In this document: in pieces, positions 28,493-38,380 of the stretch
Numbering within the stretch: the first letter of the stretch is position 1
Layout of the letters: the number at the start of each line of letters is the position of its first letter
Assembly (NCBI RefSeq): GCF_002277895.1
Contig: NZ_CP022999.1
Location: forward strand, 372,001 to 436,000
Direction of reading: 5' to 3'
Length of the DNA: 64,000 nucleotides
From: Rhizobium sp. 11515TR
GTDB lineage: Bacteria > Pseudomonadota > Alphaproteobacteria > Rhizobiales > Rhizobiaceae
The notes under the pieces: generated by a model
Database searches by the model: none
What the model was told of the DNA's origin: nothing
Seen by the model: only the letters and a program-made list of their open reading frames with translations
Program-made: the position numbers and the translations under genes

Positions 28493-29251
28493 ATGAAAAC
28501 GACAGGTAACACGATCTTCATTACGGGCGGAACTTCCGGCATCGGCCGCGGGCTGGCGGAAGCCTTCCACAAGCTTGGAAACAAGGTCATCATCGCAGGC
28601 CGCCGCAAGGCCTTGCTCGACGAAGTCTCCGCGGCAAACCCAGGGATCGACGGCGTCGAGCTCGACATCAACGACATCAACGACATCCATCGCGTCGCCA
28701 AGAAGCTGATCGCCGAGTATCCCAAGCTGAACGTCTTGGTCAACAACGCGGGCATCATGCCGTTCGACGATGCTTCCGGCCTGGTTGACGACGAAGTATC
28801 ACGTCGCATCATTGACACGAACCTGCTTGGCCCGATCCGTATGACCTCCGCGCTCGTCGAGCACTTGAAGGCGCAGCCCGAGGCGACGATCATCAATAAC
28901 ACATCGGTGCTCGCATTCGTGCCGCTCGCTTCGAACGCGGTCTATTCAGCGACAAAGGCAGCCCTTCATTCATACTCGCTTTCGCAGCGGTTCATGCTTC
29001 GCGACACCAATGTAGGGGTCCAGGAAATCGCTCCGCCATGGGTCGATACGGACCTGGTCAAAAAGAGCGGCGATCCGCGCGCGATGCCGCTGGATGTTTT
29101 CATCGAAAAGACGATGAAGGGTCTCGAGACGGACGCCCCGGAAGTTTACGTCGAGGAAATTGCAGCCCTTCGTGACAACCCGGGGAACAACGAGCATGCC
29201 TTCGTCCATGGATTCAATGAATCCTTGGCGGCGAACCCGATCCCAGTCTAA
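28493..29251 (+). CDS. SDR-family oxidoreductase
   Basis: A 252-residue classical-length SDR of the DltE/YciK-like group. The cofactor motif is TGGTSGIGRGLAEA and the active site is Ser in INNTSVLAFVPLAS with YSATK. AGRRK after the second strand suggests NADPH preference. All catalytic residues are present, unlike the SDR at 14091. GGAG lies upstream. It follows the GlxA-type regulator, and an MFS exporter starts 66 bases after its stop. Substrate unknown. Confidence 0.9.
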   Translation: MKTTGNTIFITGGTSGIGRGLAEAFHKLGNKVIIAGRRKALLDEVSAANPGIDGVELDINDINDIHRVAKKLIAEYPKLNVLVNNAGIMPFDDASGLVDDEVSRRIIDTNLLGPIRMTSALVEHLKAQPEATIINNTSVLAFVPLASNAVYSATKAALHSYSLSQRFMLRDTNVGVQEIAPPWVDTDLVKKSGDPRAMPLDVFIEKTMKGLETDAPEVYVEEIAALRDNPGNNEHAFVHGFNESLAANPIPV

Positions 29252-29317
29252 GCCTTCAAAATCGCGGCATTGCCTTCCGGTCTACGGCCGGGAGGCAAAT
29301 TCCGCAGGGAATCCGTC

Positions 29318-30559
29318 ATGTCAAATCGACTGAAATCCAAAGACAACAGGTTGTCGATTGACGACGTCACGCAAAACGCGGAAACGTCGGCACCCTCCCT
29401 GGTCCCAGCTTATTTCCTCGCTCTCGGTACCTTTGCCATCGGCACCGAAGGCTTCATGATCGCGCCTCTTCTACCAACCATCGCCGACGATCTGGGGATG
29501 AGTATTTCGACGACGGCCATGCTGGTCGTTGTGTTCACGCTCGTCCTGGCCATCAGCTCGCCGATCACGACCGTCGCCACCGGACGCATGAATCGCCGGG
29601 ACACACTGATCTTGGCAATGACGTTGTTCACTGCTGGCAATCTTGCCGCTGCGTTCTCTTCTACCTTCAGCACTCTACTCGTAGCGCGCGTCCTGATGGC
29701 GGTGGCATCGGGTCTTTACGTTCCAAGTGCCAATGCGCTCGCGGGTGCCATCGCTGGTCCGCATAGACGCGGCCGTGCCCTGGCGATTGTCAGCGGCGGG
29801 ATGACCATCGCGATTGCACTTGGTCTGCCGCTCGGCGCGCTGGTTGGCCATGCGTTTGGTTGGCGTGCCACGTTCCTGGCTGTCGCGTTTATGGGCCTCA
29901 TTGCGATCATCGGCATCATGGCGGGCATACGCCGTCAGGTAGGAGACGGTATGACCGTCGCCAGCCTTTCCGAAAGGGTCAGTGTCGTCCGCCAGGCGGC
30001 TATACTTGAGCTGCTCGCCGTGACCCTGTTCTGGTCCCTGGGGGCTTACACTGCGTACCCCTACATTGCGCCCTATCTGAAATCCGAGCTTGGCTTCGGA
30101 GTGACCGGCATCGCTGCAACCGTTTCAATGTGGGGAATCGCCGCTGCCGTCGGAGTAACCACAGGCGGAGCGCTCAACGATCGGTTCGGCTCGCGAAAGG
30201 TTGCTACAGCTTCACTGATCCTTCTGGCGCTGTCCTTCCTTGCCCTTGCTGCAGTGACGGGCCTGACGCCAACAGCTGCGTTAGTTCCAACCCTCGTTGC
30301 GATCGCCGTGTGGGGTTTCAGCGTCTGGTCCTTCTTCCCGGCGCAAATGGCGCGTCTCATCCAGGCCTCGTCGCCGTCCCAGGCATCGGTATCTCTCTCA
30401 TTGAATACCTCGACGATGTATTTGGGTTTCTCTATCGGAAGCGCTATCGGAGCGGCCATCGTTGGTGCCGGCGACATCTGGCTCATCGGAGTGGCAGCAG
30501 GTGCAGCTGAAATGATCGCGCTGCTTCTCGACCGGCGCTTCAAACGCCAAGGGGTTTGA
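29318..30559 (+). CDS. MFS transporter, DHA1-type
   Basis: A 413-residue protein started at the ATG at 29318 behind AGGGA. It has a hydrophilic N-tail and twelve predicted membrane helices, with FAIGTEGFMIAPLLPTIADDLG in helix 1 as in AraJ/YdhP-type drug or sugar exporters. An MFS motif A-like loop (GRMNRRDTL) lies between helices 2 and 3. It probably exports a small organic compound and is likely co-regulated with the SDR. It ends at a strong bidirectional terminator. Confidence 0.88.
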   Translation: MSNRLKSKDNRLSIDDVTQNAETSAPSLVPAYFLALGTFAIGTEGFMIAPLLPTIADDLGMSISTTAMLVVVFTLVLAISSPITTVATGRMNRRDTLILAMTLFTAGNLAAAFSSTFSTLLVARVLMAVASGLYVPSANALAGAIAGPHRRGRALAIVSGGMTIAIALGLPLGALVGHAFGWRATFLAVAFMGLIAIIGIMAGIRRQVGDGMTVASLSERVSVVRQAAILELLAVTLFWSLGAYTAYPYIAPYLKSELGFGVTGIAATVSMWGIAAAVGVTTGGALNDRFGSRKVATASLILLALSFLALAAVTGLTPTAALVPTLVAIAVWGFSVWSFFPAQMARLIQASSPSQASVSLSLNTSTMYLGFSIGSAIGAAIVGAGDIWLIGVAAGAAEMIALLLDRRFKRQGV

Positions 30560-30575
30560 GCACAAACAACCCTTG

Positions 30576-30614
30576 AAAGCTCGGCGGCGATGTCGAACAT
30601 CGCCGCCGAGCTTT
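30576..30614. terminator. Perfect bidirectional terminator
   Basis: An 18-bp perfect stem (30576-30593 with 30597-30614, loop CGA) has an A run on one side and a T run on the other. It sits between the converging MFS and GST genes and should stop transcription from both. Confidence 0.9.
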
Positions 30615-30628
30615 TCGCCATTCGCGTA

Positions 30629-31261
30629 TCACGGCATCGGATCGGGATCGTCGATAACTACGAGCCCGCGCCCCTCTGCATTCAGTGCATCTCGTACCGA
30701 CTGCCTTTCAGATACAAGTTTGAGCAAATTCCTCACTCGTGGATACTCATCGGTCGCGATACCGAAGTGCCTCGTCCAGCTCCCAATCACAAAGAGATAC
30801 GCATCGGCGGCCGTGAAGATTTCCCCGGTCAGGAACGGGCCTTTGAGGCTCTCGTTAAGGAACCCGAGGCGGCTACGGATACGCTGCAAGACGAGCGTCC
30901 GCATTTCGTCGTCGATCGGCCAGAACATCGGGACGAAGCTCTTGTGCAGTTCCGCCGCCACGTAGCTCTGCCACTCCATGACACGGTAGCGCGGCATGGT
31001 GCCCGGTTCCGGCATGAGGTCACGACGCCCAGCAAGATCACAGAGGTACTGAGCGATCACGAGGTTCTCGGTCAGCATCTCGCCGTTGTCTAGTTCCAGA
31101 AGCGGTACCATTCCCCGCTGGGCGACCGTCCAGTAGTCGGAGCCATCCGCGCGAACTTTGGCAGTGACATTGATCACTTCGAGGTCGAAAGGTAGACGCG
31201 TCTCGCGCAAAAGGATGTGGACGGAGAGCGAGCTTGCCCCGGGATGCGTGTAAAGTTTCAT
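30629..31261 (-). CDS. Beta-class-like glutathione S-transferase lacking Cys10
   Basis: A 210-residue GST: thioredoxin-fold N-domain (MKLYTHPGASSLSVHILLRE; VPLLELDNGEMLTEN with the cis-Pro and glutathione-binding motif) and an all-helical C-domain. Bacterial beta-class enzymes have GACSL at the active site, with Cys10 forming a mixed disulfide; here the motif is GASSL, so that Cys is Ser. The enzyme may use Ser or Tyr activation instead, or only bind ligands. It stands alone on the minus strand. Confidence 0.88.
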   Translation of the reverse strand: MKLYTHPGASSLSVHILLRETRLPFDLEVINVTAKVRADGSDYWTVAQRGMVPLLELDNGEMLTENLVIAQYLCDLAGRRDLMPEPGTMPRYRVMEWQSYVAAELHKSFVPMFWPIDDEMRTLVLQRIRSRLGFLNESLKGPFLTGEIFTAADAYLFVIGSWTRHFGIATDEYPRVRNLLKLVSERQSVRDALNAEGRGLVVIDDPDPMP

Positions 31262-31591
31262 TGGATGATCTCAATTGAGGTGAGAGGTTAGACGACGGTA
31301 TCCGGCGTGGAATTTACGCCGGTCGATTTTGCCGATGGAAGTATGGGGCTTCCCACCTTCCACGATGGTCGTCGGCGATTTCCAGCCGAACTGCGGACCG
31401 AAAGAGACTCTACCCTACGACCTGCGAGCGCCGCTGTGTGTCGACCATGTGATCTTGCGCCGAGACGGTACCACTCGCTTCTAGCCAGCTGTAGGTACCA
31501 ATTTATGTGACTGATAGCGGTCGGTTTTCGTTTGAGCCCAGAGACGTCGCGCCATCACAGTTGAGCCAACGCCGTCTCTCAGCTCCTGTTG
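31262..31591. other. Intergenic region between GST and molybdenum hydroxylase
   Basis: These 330 bases precede the GST start and follow the large-subunit stop. A 10-bp palindrome CTCAATTGAG lies at 31269-31278, close to the GST start, and may be an operator. No gene or strong hairpin is seen in the rest. Confidence 0.35.
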
Positions 31592-33742
31592 CTAGCTCAG
31601 AGCCGCCTCCGCGAGTGGCAGCGAACGGATGCGTTTTCCGGATGCCGCAAAGATGGCGTTCGCGAGCGCACCTGCGGCAGCAGCCGTTGCGGCCTCACCA
31701 ACGCCGCCCGGGGTCTCCTGGCTCTTGATGTGATAGATTTCGATCTTGGGGATCTCGTTGATCCGGAGCGCGCGGTACATATCGAAATTGGTCTGGTCGA
31801 CTGCCCCGTCGGTGAAGGTGACCTGATTGTACATGGCGCTACCCAGCCCGAAAATCACACCTCCCTGCATCTGGGCTTCTACGGTATCGGGGTTGATCGT
31901 GACACCACAATCGACCGCGATGACCGACCGAAGAAGCTTCACTTCCTCTTTCGTAATCTCGATATCGAGGACATGTGCCAGATAGCTTCCGAACGCCACC
32001 TGAAGGGAGACGCCCCGGCCTCTACCCGCTGGAAGCTTTTCGCCCCAGCCCGCCTTCTCCGCAGCCTCGTTCAGGACCGCCAGCGCACGCGGGTTTTTGG
32101 TCAGCATCCTGCGTCTGAATTCGACGGGATCCTGCTTTATCGCCGCGGCCATTTCATCCACGAAGCTTTCAACTACGAAGAGATTGTGCGACGGACCAAC
32201 TCCACGCCACCAGCTCGTATTGACGCCGTCGGGCTCGTTGCGGACATAGTCCACGAAAACCGCGTCCTCGTCGTAGGGCGTCTCCGAGGCGCACTCGATG
32301 GCATCAGGATCGACGCCCTTGATGAAGGCAGCGGGCGCGTAGCGTGCAAAGATCGAGGACCCTGTCACACGGTGCGTTCGCCCAATGAGCTGACCGTCCT
32401 TGTCCAGTCCCGCCGCGACCCTGTCATAATAATAGGGGCGGTAGTAATCGTGCGTCATGTCCTGTTCTCGGGTCCAGACGAGCTTCACCGGATACCGGAT
32501 ATCCTTGAGAAGCCGGGCGGCGAGTTCGATCGAATCCACATCAAGGCGACGCCCGAACGCCCCGCCGATCAGCTGATTGTTCACAACTACGCTTTCCTGC
32601 GGCAACCCTGTTGCTTCGGCGACTGCCTTCTGTGCCCGGACTGGAACTTGTGTGCCGACCCACATCTCTGCCTTGTGGTCCTGAATGTGAAGCGTGCAAT
32701 TGAGCGGTTCCAGCGGCGAATGGGACAGAAAGGGCGATTCATAGGCAGCGGAAAGCTTCACCGCTGCATTCGAGATCACCGCGGCGGCATCCTTGTCGTT
32801 TCGGATGATCACACCCTGTTGCTGCGATGCCTGTGCCAGCTTCTTGACGATTGAATTGAGGTTCATCGATCCATTGGGTCCGGCCTCCCACTCGATCTCA
32901 AGTGCATCGACGCCTGCCTTAGCGGCCCACATATGATCGCCGATTACGGCCACGGCATCCGGCAGCTTGACGATGTCGCGGACGCCTTTCACTGATCGAG
33001 CCGCATTTTCATTCATCTTCAAGATGCGCCCTCCGACCACCGGGCTGATGGCCAGGGTCGCAAATTTCATATTGGGAATGATGATATCTATCCCGTAGAT
33101 AGCGCTGCCGTTCACCTTATGTGGGGTATCGAGGCGCTTGGCGCGGGTGCCGATAACCCTGAATTCCGAAGGCTCCTTCAGCACAACGTTTTCAGGAACT
33201 GGTAATAACGCAGCTTTGGGCGCGACCTCGAGGTATGTCATGGATCGTCCGGTGGTATCGTGATGGACGACGCCTAGCTTGACACGACATTCGAAGGCGG
33301 GCACCGACCATTCGGAAGCGGCGGCCTGAACCAGCATCGTCCGCGCGGTCGCCCCAGCTTGCCTCAGGCGCATCCAGTCGGCTCTCGTCGACGTCGAACC
33401 ACCTGTCGACTGGTCGAAGAGAAGCGGATCGAGATATTTCGAGAGGTCTGGAGGTGCGGGTTGGAGCTTGACCTGATCAAGTCCAACCTCGAGTTCTTCG
33501 GCCATCAGCATGGCGCTGGACGTGAAGATGCCCTGACCGACCTCGTGATGAGCCATGATCAGAGTGATGCCGTCATTGTCGATTTTGATGAATGCATTCG
33601 GGAAGAACGACTTCTGGTTCTCCTGACCGGCGGCGATTGCGGCTCTCCCGAGGCGCGGCAGCTGGACCGAAAGCACCAATCCCCCCGTCGCCAAAACCGT
33701 GCCCTTCAAGAAATTTCGTCGCGAGTGCAAATTGTTAATCAT
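31592..33742 (-). CDS. Tat-exported molybdenum hydroxylase large subunit
   Basis: A 716-residue protein of the isoquinoline 1-oxidoreductase beta/aldehyde dehydrogenase (CoxL-like) family. It begins with a twin-arginine signal (SRRNFLKGTVLATGG), so it is folded with its cofactor before export. The cofactor-domain motifs include GGAFGRRLDVDSIELAARL and a C-terminal GVGEAATAAAAGALANAIF containing the active-site Glu. It oxidises an aldehyde or N-heterocycle in the periplasm. No [2Fe-2S] subunit gene is adjacent; the one at 12303 (with cytochrome c) is a plausible partner about 19 kb away. Confidence 0.9.
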   Translation of the reverse strand: MINNLHSRRNFLKGTVLATGGLVLSVQLPRLGRAAIAAGQENQKSFFPNAFIKIDNDGITLIMAHHEVGQGIFTSSAMLMAEELEVGLDQVKLQPAPPDLSKYLDPLLFDQSTGGSTSTRADWMRLRQAGATARTMLVQAAASEWSVPAFECRVKLGVVHHDTTGRSMTYLEVAPKAALLPVPENVVLKEPSEFRVIGTRAKRLDTPHKVNGSAIYGIDIIIPNMKFATLAISPVVGGRILKMNENAARSVKGVRDIVKLPDAVAVIGDHMWAAKAGVDALEIEWEAGPNGSMNLNSIVKKLAQASQQQGVIIRNDKDAAAVISNAAVKLSAAYESPFLSHSPLEPLNCTLHIQDHKAEMWVGTQVPVRAQKAVAEATGLPQESVVVNNQLIGGAFGRRLDVDSIELAARLLKDIRYPVKLVWTREQDMTHDYYRPYYYDRVAAGLDKDGQLIGRTHRVTGSSIFARYAPAAFIKGVDPDAIECASETPYDEDAVFVDYVRNEPDGVNTSWWRGVGPSHNLFVVESFVDEMAAAIKQDPVEFRRRMLTKNPRALAVLNEAAEKAGWGEKLPAGRGRGVSLQVAFGSYLAHVLDIEITKEEVKLLRSVIAVDCGVTINPDTVEAQMQGGVIFGLGSAMYNQVTFTDGAVDQTNFDMYRALRINEIPKIEIYHIKSQETPGGVGEAATAAAAGALANAIFAASGKRIRSLPLAEAALS

Positions 33743-34457
33743 CGCTCTCTTCTCCGGTCCGGCACCATGGATCTGACAAGGAAGCCCACATTCCGGACAG
33801 ATAACATCTGTGAACTTCGATCCGAGAACTTGCGTCCGTGTCGAATGGTTTTCTTGGACGATCCGGCAGCAACAGCGGGAACTTTAAAAAAGGCGCTCTG
33901 ATCGGATCCAGTCGCTCCCAGGGGGCATCTTACAGGACGCGGTCGTCTGCCCGGCATATCGTGGTTTATCAACCCCGGTAAATTCGATGAGCGGCATTCT
34001 GCTAATCGAGGGAAAAACAGCGGCTGTCGAAAGCGTCAGGCGCAAACCTGTCACCTCGGCGTCTCTACTATGCCTGTTGGCCTCAAGGTCGCCCCGCATT
34101 CGGATTTGACCATAGGCGTGCAATTTTGGTTGGTGGGCTCTGGATTTGTCGTTAGCCGTCCACCGCACCCATGTCTTGTTGTTCGAAAACCGAGTGGAAA
34201 TTACAACTAACGCATTCATGCAACCCTGGCGGGATCGCACGTTCATCTTTGCGCCATTGCAGAATCCGAAACCCGTCTGGGATCGTTTCAAGGAGAGAGC
34301 CTCCATCGCTGCGATGCCGACTTATACAAGAAACGGGGTCAATAACGATGCAACAAGGCGAGAGCAGTTTGCGCATGGTCGGGAACCACGCGTTCAAAAA
34401 AAACGCGCGGGACGGCGACCGTTCGAGGAATCTGCACCAACAAGATGGAGAACTCTG
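33743..34457. other. Long divergent region upstream of catalase
   Basis: These 715 bases separate the large subunit (minus) from catalase (plus). Several frames are open, but none has recognisable motifs or a good ribosome site, so I call no gene. It presumably holds both promoters. I could not find a convincing OxyR-type ATAG-N7-CTAT array. Confidence 0.4.
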
Positions 34458-35912
34458 ATGAGCGATCGAAAACTAACGACAGCAGCAGGCACACCTGTCG
34501 CCGATAACTTCAACATTGAGACGGCGGGGCCAAGAGGTCCAGCGTTGCTTCAGGATGTGTGGCTGATCGAAAAGCTTGCCCACTTTGCCAGGGAGGTCAT
34601 TCCCGAGCGTCGCATGCACGCCAAGGGCGCGGGCGCGTTCGGTACGTTCACCGTCACCAACGACATTTCCAAAGTCACAAAGGCTTCGGTGTTTGCCTCA
34701 GTGGGAAAGCAAACACCCGTATTTGTTCGCTTCTCGACCGTGGCCGGGGAGCGCGGCGCTGCGGACGCCGAACGTGACATCCGCGGGTTCGCCATCAAGT
34801 TCTATACCGAGCAGGGCAACTGGGACCTTGTCGGCAACAACACTCCCGTCTTCTTCTTTCGCGATCCCCTCCGTTTCCCGGACCTCAATCACGCGGTCAA
34901 ACGCGACCCGCGCACCGGGATGCGCAGCGCCGAGAACAACTGGGACTTCTGGACGCTCCTTCCCGAGGCGCTGCATCAGGTCACGATCGTTATGTCCGAG
35001 CGCGGCATTCCAAAAAGCTACCGTCACATGCACGGTTTCGGATCGCATACCTACAGCTTTATCAACGCCGAAAACGAGCGGACATGGGTGAAGTTCACGT
35101 TCAAGACGCAGCAATCCATCGAGAACCTGTCGGACGAAGAAGCCACAGAGCTTATCGGGACCGACCGCGAAAGCCACCAGCGGGATCTCTTCGAAAGCAT
35201 CGAGCGCGGCGAATTCCCTCGATGGAAGATGTATATCCAGATTATGACCGAAAGCGCCGCCACGACACATCGGCATAATCCCTTCGATCTGACCAAAGTC
35301 TGGCCGCACGCGGAATACCCGTTGCACGAGGTCGGCCATTTCGAACTGAACCGAAATCCTGAGAACTTCTTCGCAGAAGTCGAGCAGTCATCCTTCAGCC
35401 CAGCGAATATTGTCCCCGGCATCGGCTTCTCGCCGGACAAGATGCTGCAGGCGCGGCTGTTCTCCTACGGTGACGCCGCTCGTTACCGCCTGGGCGTGAA
35501 CCATCACCAGATCCCCGTGAATGCCCCGAAATGTCCGTTCCACTCTTACCATCGTGACGGTGCGATGCGGGTCGACGGCAACCACGGCGCAGCGACGTCA
35601 TACGTACCGAACTCCGTGGGCCAGTGGACGGAACAACCGGATTTCCGTGAGCCACCGCTCGCACTTGAAGGTGCCGCCGATCACTGGGATCACAGGGTCG
35701 ACGAAGACCATTATGAGCAGCCGGGCAATCTCTTCCGGGCAATGTCGGCCGACCAGAAGCGCGCGTTGTTCGAAAACACTGCGCGCGCAATGGCAGGTAC
35801 CTCGGTGAAGGTCCAGGAGCGTCACATCGTCAACTGCACGAAGGCCGATTGCGAGTATGGCGCGGGTGTCGCCCGCGCTCTGGGCTTCGCTGTCGACAAC
35901 GCGGCGGAGTGA
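34458..35912 (+). CDS. katA: Monofunctional haem catalase, small-subunit clade
   Basis: A 484-residue catalase started at the ATG at 34458 (MSDRKLTTAAGTPVADN) with GGAG upstream; the longer frame adds about 100 non-homologous residues. Catalytic His is in RRMHAKGAGAFGTF, Asn in DLVGNNTPVFF, and the proximal Tyr in RLFSYGDAARYRLGVNH. Length fits clade 3 (NADPH-binding, about 480-500 residues). It disproportionates hydrogen peroxide in the cytoplasm. It stands alone, with a long upstream region. Confidence 0.95.
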   Translation: MSDRKLTTAAGTPVADNFNIETAGPRGPALLQDVWLIEKLAHFAREVIPERRMHAKGAGAFGTFTVTNDISKVTKASVFASVGKQTPVFVRFSTVAGERGAADAERDIRGFAIKFYTEQGNWDLVGNNTPVFFFRDPLRFPDLNHAVKRDPRTGMRSAENNWDFWTLLPEALHQVTIVMSERGIPKSYRHMHGFGSHTYSFINAENERTWVKFTFKTQQSIENLSDEEATELIGTDRESHQRDLFESIERGEFPRWKMYIQIMTESAATTHRHNPFDLTKVWPHAEYPLHEVGHFELNRNPENFFAEVEQSSFSPANIVPGIGFSPDKMLQARLFSYGDAARYRLGVNHHQIPVNAPKCPFHSYHRDGAMRVDGNHGAATSYVPNSVGQWTEQPDFREPPLALEGAADHWDHRVDEDHYEQPGNLFRAMSADQKRALFENTARAMAGTSVKVQERHIVNCTKADCEYGAGVARALGFAVDNAAE

Positions 35913-36253
35913 ACGGCACTGCGGTCGCGCACTTCTCGCGGAGCGGCGCGTCGCTTGTCGATCGGGCCGCGGCCATAAAGGTCGCGCACCCTTATCGACA
36001 AGGGGAAGCCGCGATGTCGCCACCGTGATGGCCACGGCAACACCCCAGTCGATAATTATGGTCGGCGGACGCTATTCGTCGCCGGTGGCAACTCGAATGA
36101 CCGGTCCGCTCTCGCGGCATGCCTGGCCATCTGTCGCTGCAGCGCTTTCGACAGGCGGCCGCCGCGAGTCGGCCGCCATACGGGTTTCAAGGTCCGGCTT
36201 ACCAGGCGCGCAGCTGTCAGTCGGAGGACCACTCAACTGACAAGCGCTACATT
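35913..36253. other. Convergent intergenic region after catalase
   Basis: These 341 bases lie between the converging catalase and isochorismatase-type genes. They are GC-rich, with overlapping open frames but no recognisable protein and no clean terminator that I could identify. Confidence 0.35.
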
Positions 36254-36979
36254 TTAGACCTTCGAGGCCTGCGCAAGTCGATCGGCGGCTTCTTCGGTCG
36301 TCCACAACGCGTTTGCGAACCAACGGAAATTCACCAGGGCGGCGAGATACGCGTCACCCTCCGGCAGCTTACTTCCGGCCGTGGCGTCGCGTACGACGGC
36401 AACCTCAAGGCCCTTCTCGACGAAGTCTCGCAAATGGGACTCAACGCAGAAATTGGCGGCCATCCCTGCCAGAATAACCTTGTCGATGCGCTTCTTCCGC
36501 AGCTGGAAGACGACGTCGTTGGTCTGCGGGCCCGCGATCTTGTGGGGCGAGCAGACGACGGTCTTGCCGTCTTCGATGTACTGCTTGTACTCGGGCATCC
36601 AGTCTGCGCCGGAATTCTCGAAGCCATCAAGGGAAAGTGGGTCGCGGCGGTCAAACATCCGGAGCTTGTGCATGAGTGTCTCGCCCGTAGCGGCAAAATC
36701 CCACCGATGGTCGAACGGGTAGTAGTAGTGGGGCGAGATGACCACCTCGATTCCGGCCTTCTTCGCCGCCTCGAAGAGCTTGCCGATGTTTTCCACGGTG
36801 TTGTGCTCGGTGATGCTTTCGCCGAAAGCGCCCCATCCAGCACCCTTGGGGCTGAGGAAGTCGATTTGGGGATCGGTAATGACCAGGGCAGTCCTCGGGG
36901 TGTCGATCTCGACGTCGGTCTTGGGAAGAGCCGGGTTTTCCGGATCTCGATATGCGAGCGGGACGATTTTGTCAGTCAT
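36254..36979 (-). CDS. Isochorismatase-family cysteine hydrolase
   Basis: A 241-residue cysteine hydrolase. The catalytic triad candidates are Asp in ALVITDPQIDFLS, a Lys in SPHKIAGPQT, and the nucleophile Cys in GMAANFCVESHLRD. The family includes nicotinamidase, isochorismatase and N-carbamoylsarcosine amidase. It is slightly longer than the minimum (about 180-200). Substrate is not predictable. It diverges from the aldo/keto reductase at 37441. Confidence 0.88.
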   Translation of the reverse strand: MTDKIVPLAYRDPENPALPKTDVEIDTPRTALVITDPQIDFLSPKGAGWGAFGESITEHNTVENIGKLFEAAKKAGIEVVISPHYYYPFDHRWDFAATGETLMHKLRMFDRRDPLSLDGFENSGADWMPEYKQYIEDGKTVVCSPHKIAGPQTNDVVFQLRKKRIDKVILAGMAANFCVESHLRDFVEKGLEVAVVRDATAGSKLPEGDAYLAALVNFRWFANALWTTEEAADRLAQASKV

Positions 36980-37440
36980 GGAATTTTCCTTTGGCCTTTA
37001 CTGGCCGGCAACGATCACCCTTCCTCGCGGTCGCGCGGGCCAAGTGGTTGATTTCTGGAATTGGTACCCGCTGATACAGGTCCGTGATGCGGACCTCTTT
37101 CTCGGGGGACACGAGCGCCACAATGGAGCGGCGAATGGTTCGTGGATTGTAATATCCAGTCACTTTGGTGCACAAACTCCCCGGCGGGAAGGAGCCCCAG
37201 GACTCCGCCGAAATAATCCGCCCCGTCTATGCCTTGCCAACTGTGTCGACAGGAGCTGGTCATGTGAGCTCTGAGCACGCGCAGGTGAGACTGGAAGCAG
37301 GAAAAGTGTGCCGTGCGCGATGATACAATAATCAACATCAGCCTCGTCGTAGGCTGCTCCCACACGACGAACTGGCAATAGCCGAGAGTCGACCGAAACG
37401 TGACAGTCGAGGCATGCCGCCGAAAACAGGGAGTTTGGAA
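36980..37440. other. Divergent intergenic region
   Basis: These 461 bases separate the hydrolase and aldo/keto reductase starts and should contain both promoters. No gene, repeat or strong hairpin stands out. Confidence 0.35.
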
Positions 37441-38304
37441 ATGGACGCTACCAACACGATCGAGAACTTCTCAGGAACCTTCAAAATTGGCGACTACACA
37501 ATCAACAGGCTTGGGTTCGGTTCCATGCGGCTCACCGGCCGCGGTGTCTGGGGACCCCCGGCGGATATCGAGCAGGCGCTGACTACTCTGCGCCGCGCTC
37601 CGGAGCTCGGTGTTAACTTCATCGACACCGCCGATTCCTATGGCCCGGACGTCGCCGAAGAACTGATCGGAAAAGCTCTGGTAGGCCGGAAAGATATCCT
37701 AGTCGCCACCAAAGCGGGACTTCGTCGACCGGGCCCCGATCAGTGGGTACCTCACGGCCGACCGGAATACCTGATCGAACGGGCCAAAGGCAGCCTCAAG
37801 AAGCTCGGCGTAGAGCGAATCGGCCTTTGGCAACTTCACCGGATCGATCCGCGTGTCCCCATGCAGGATCAGTTCGCGGCGATTCGGCAACTCCTCGACG
37901 AGGGCGTGATCGCCAACGCGGGCCTCAGCGAGGTGTCGATCTCCGAGATCGAAATCGCTTCCCGATATTTCAAGGTTGCAACCGTGCAGAACCGCTACAA
38001 TCTCGTCGACAGAGAAAGCGAGGACGTCCTCGACTACTGCGAACAGAATGGGATCGGCTTCATTCCCTGGTTTCCGCTGGCCGCGGGCGATCTCGCCCGG
38101 CAGGGAGGCGTTCTCGATTCCCTCGCAAAACACCATGCCGCGACACCGGGACAGATCGCCCTGGCGTGGATGCTCAAGCGCAGCCCGGTCATGCTGCCCA
38201 TTCCCGGAACCTCGAAGGTAACCCACCTCGAGCAGAATGTGGCTGCCGCCCGCATCCAGCTCTCTGACGACGAATTCCACAAGCTGGACCAAAGCGTCCG
38301 CTGA
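37441..38304 (+). CDS. Aldo/keto reductase
   Basis: A 287-residue AKR barrel, started at the ATG at 37441 with GGAG 8 bases before. Asp and Tyr of the tetrad lie in FIDTADSYGPDVAEELIGKAL, Lys in LVATKAG, and His in LWQLHRIDP. IPIPGTSKVTHLEQNV near the end is the NADPH-binding loop. It resembles the YajO/PdxI-type group, which reduces aldehydes or pyridoxal. It is followed by a TDT transporter on the same strand. Confidence 0.9.
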   Translation: MDATNTIENFSGTFKIGDYTINRLGFGSMRLTGRGVWGPPADIEQALTTLRRAPELGVNFIDTADSYGPDVAEELIGKALVGRKDILVATKAGLRRPGPDQWVPHGRPEYLIERAKGSLKKLGVERIGLWQLHRIDPRVPMQDQFAAIRQLLDEGVIANAGLSEVSISEIEIASRYFKVATVQNRYNLVDRESEDVLDYCEQNGIGFIPWFPLAAGDLARQGGVLDSLAKHHAATPGQIALAWMLKRSPVMLPIPGTSKVTHLEQNVAAARIQLSDDEFHKLDQSVR

Positions 38305-38380
38305 CAAACGGGCGTTCTATGCCCTGCCGCCGCGAACAGCGCGTCGGCCGCCTCACTCAAACGCTCGACGCAGGTTTATC

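Noticed and set aside
33884..34306. 140-codon minus-strand frame upstream of catalase
   Set aside because: Residue pattern is not protein-like and it lies in a divergent promoter region.
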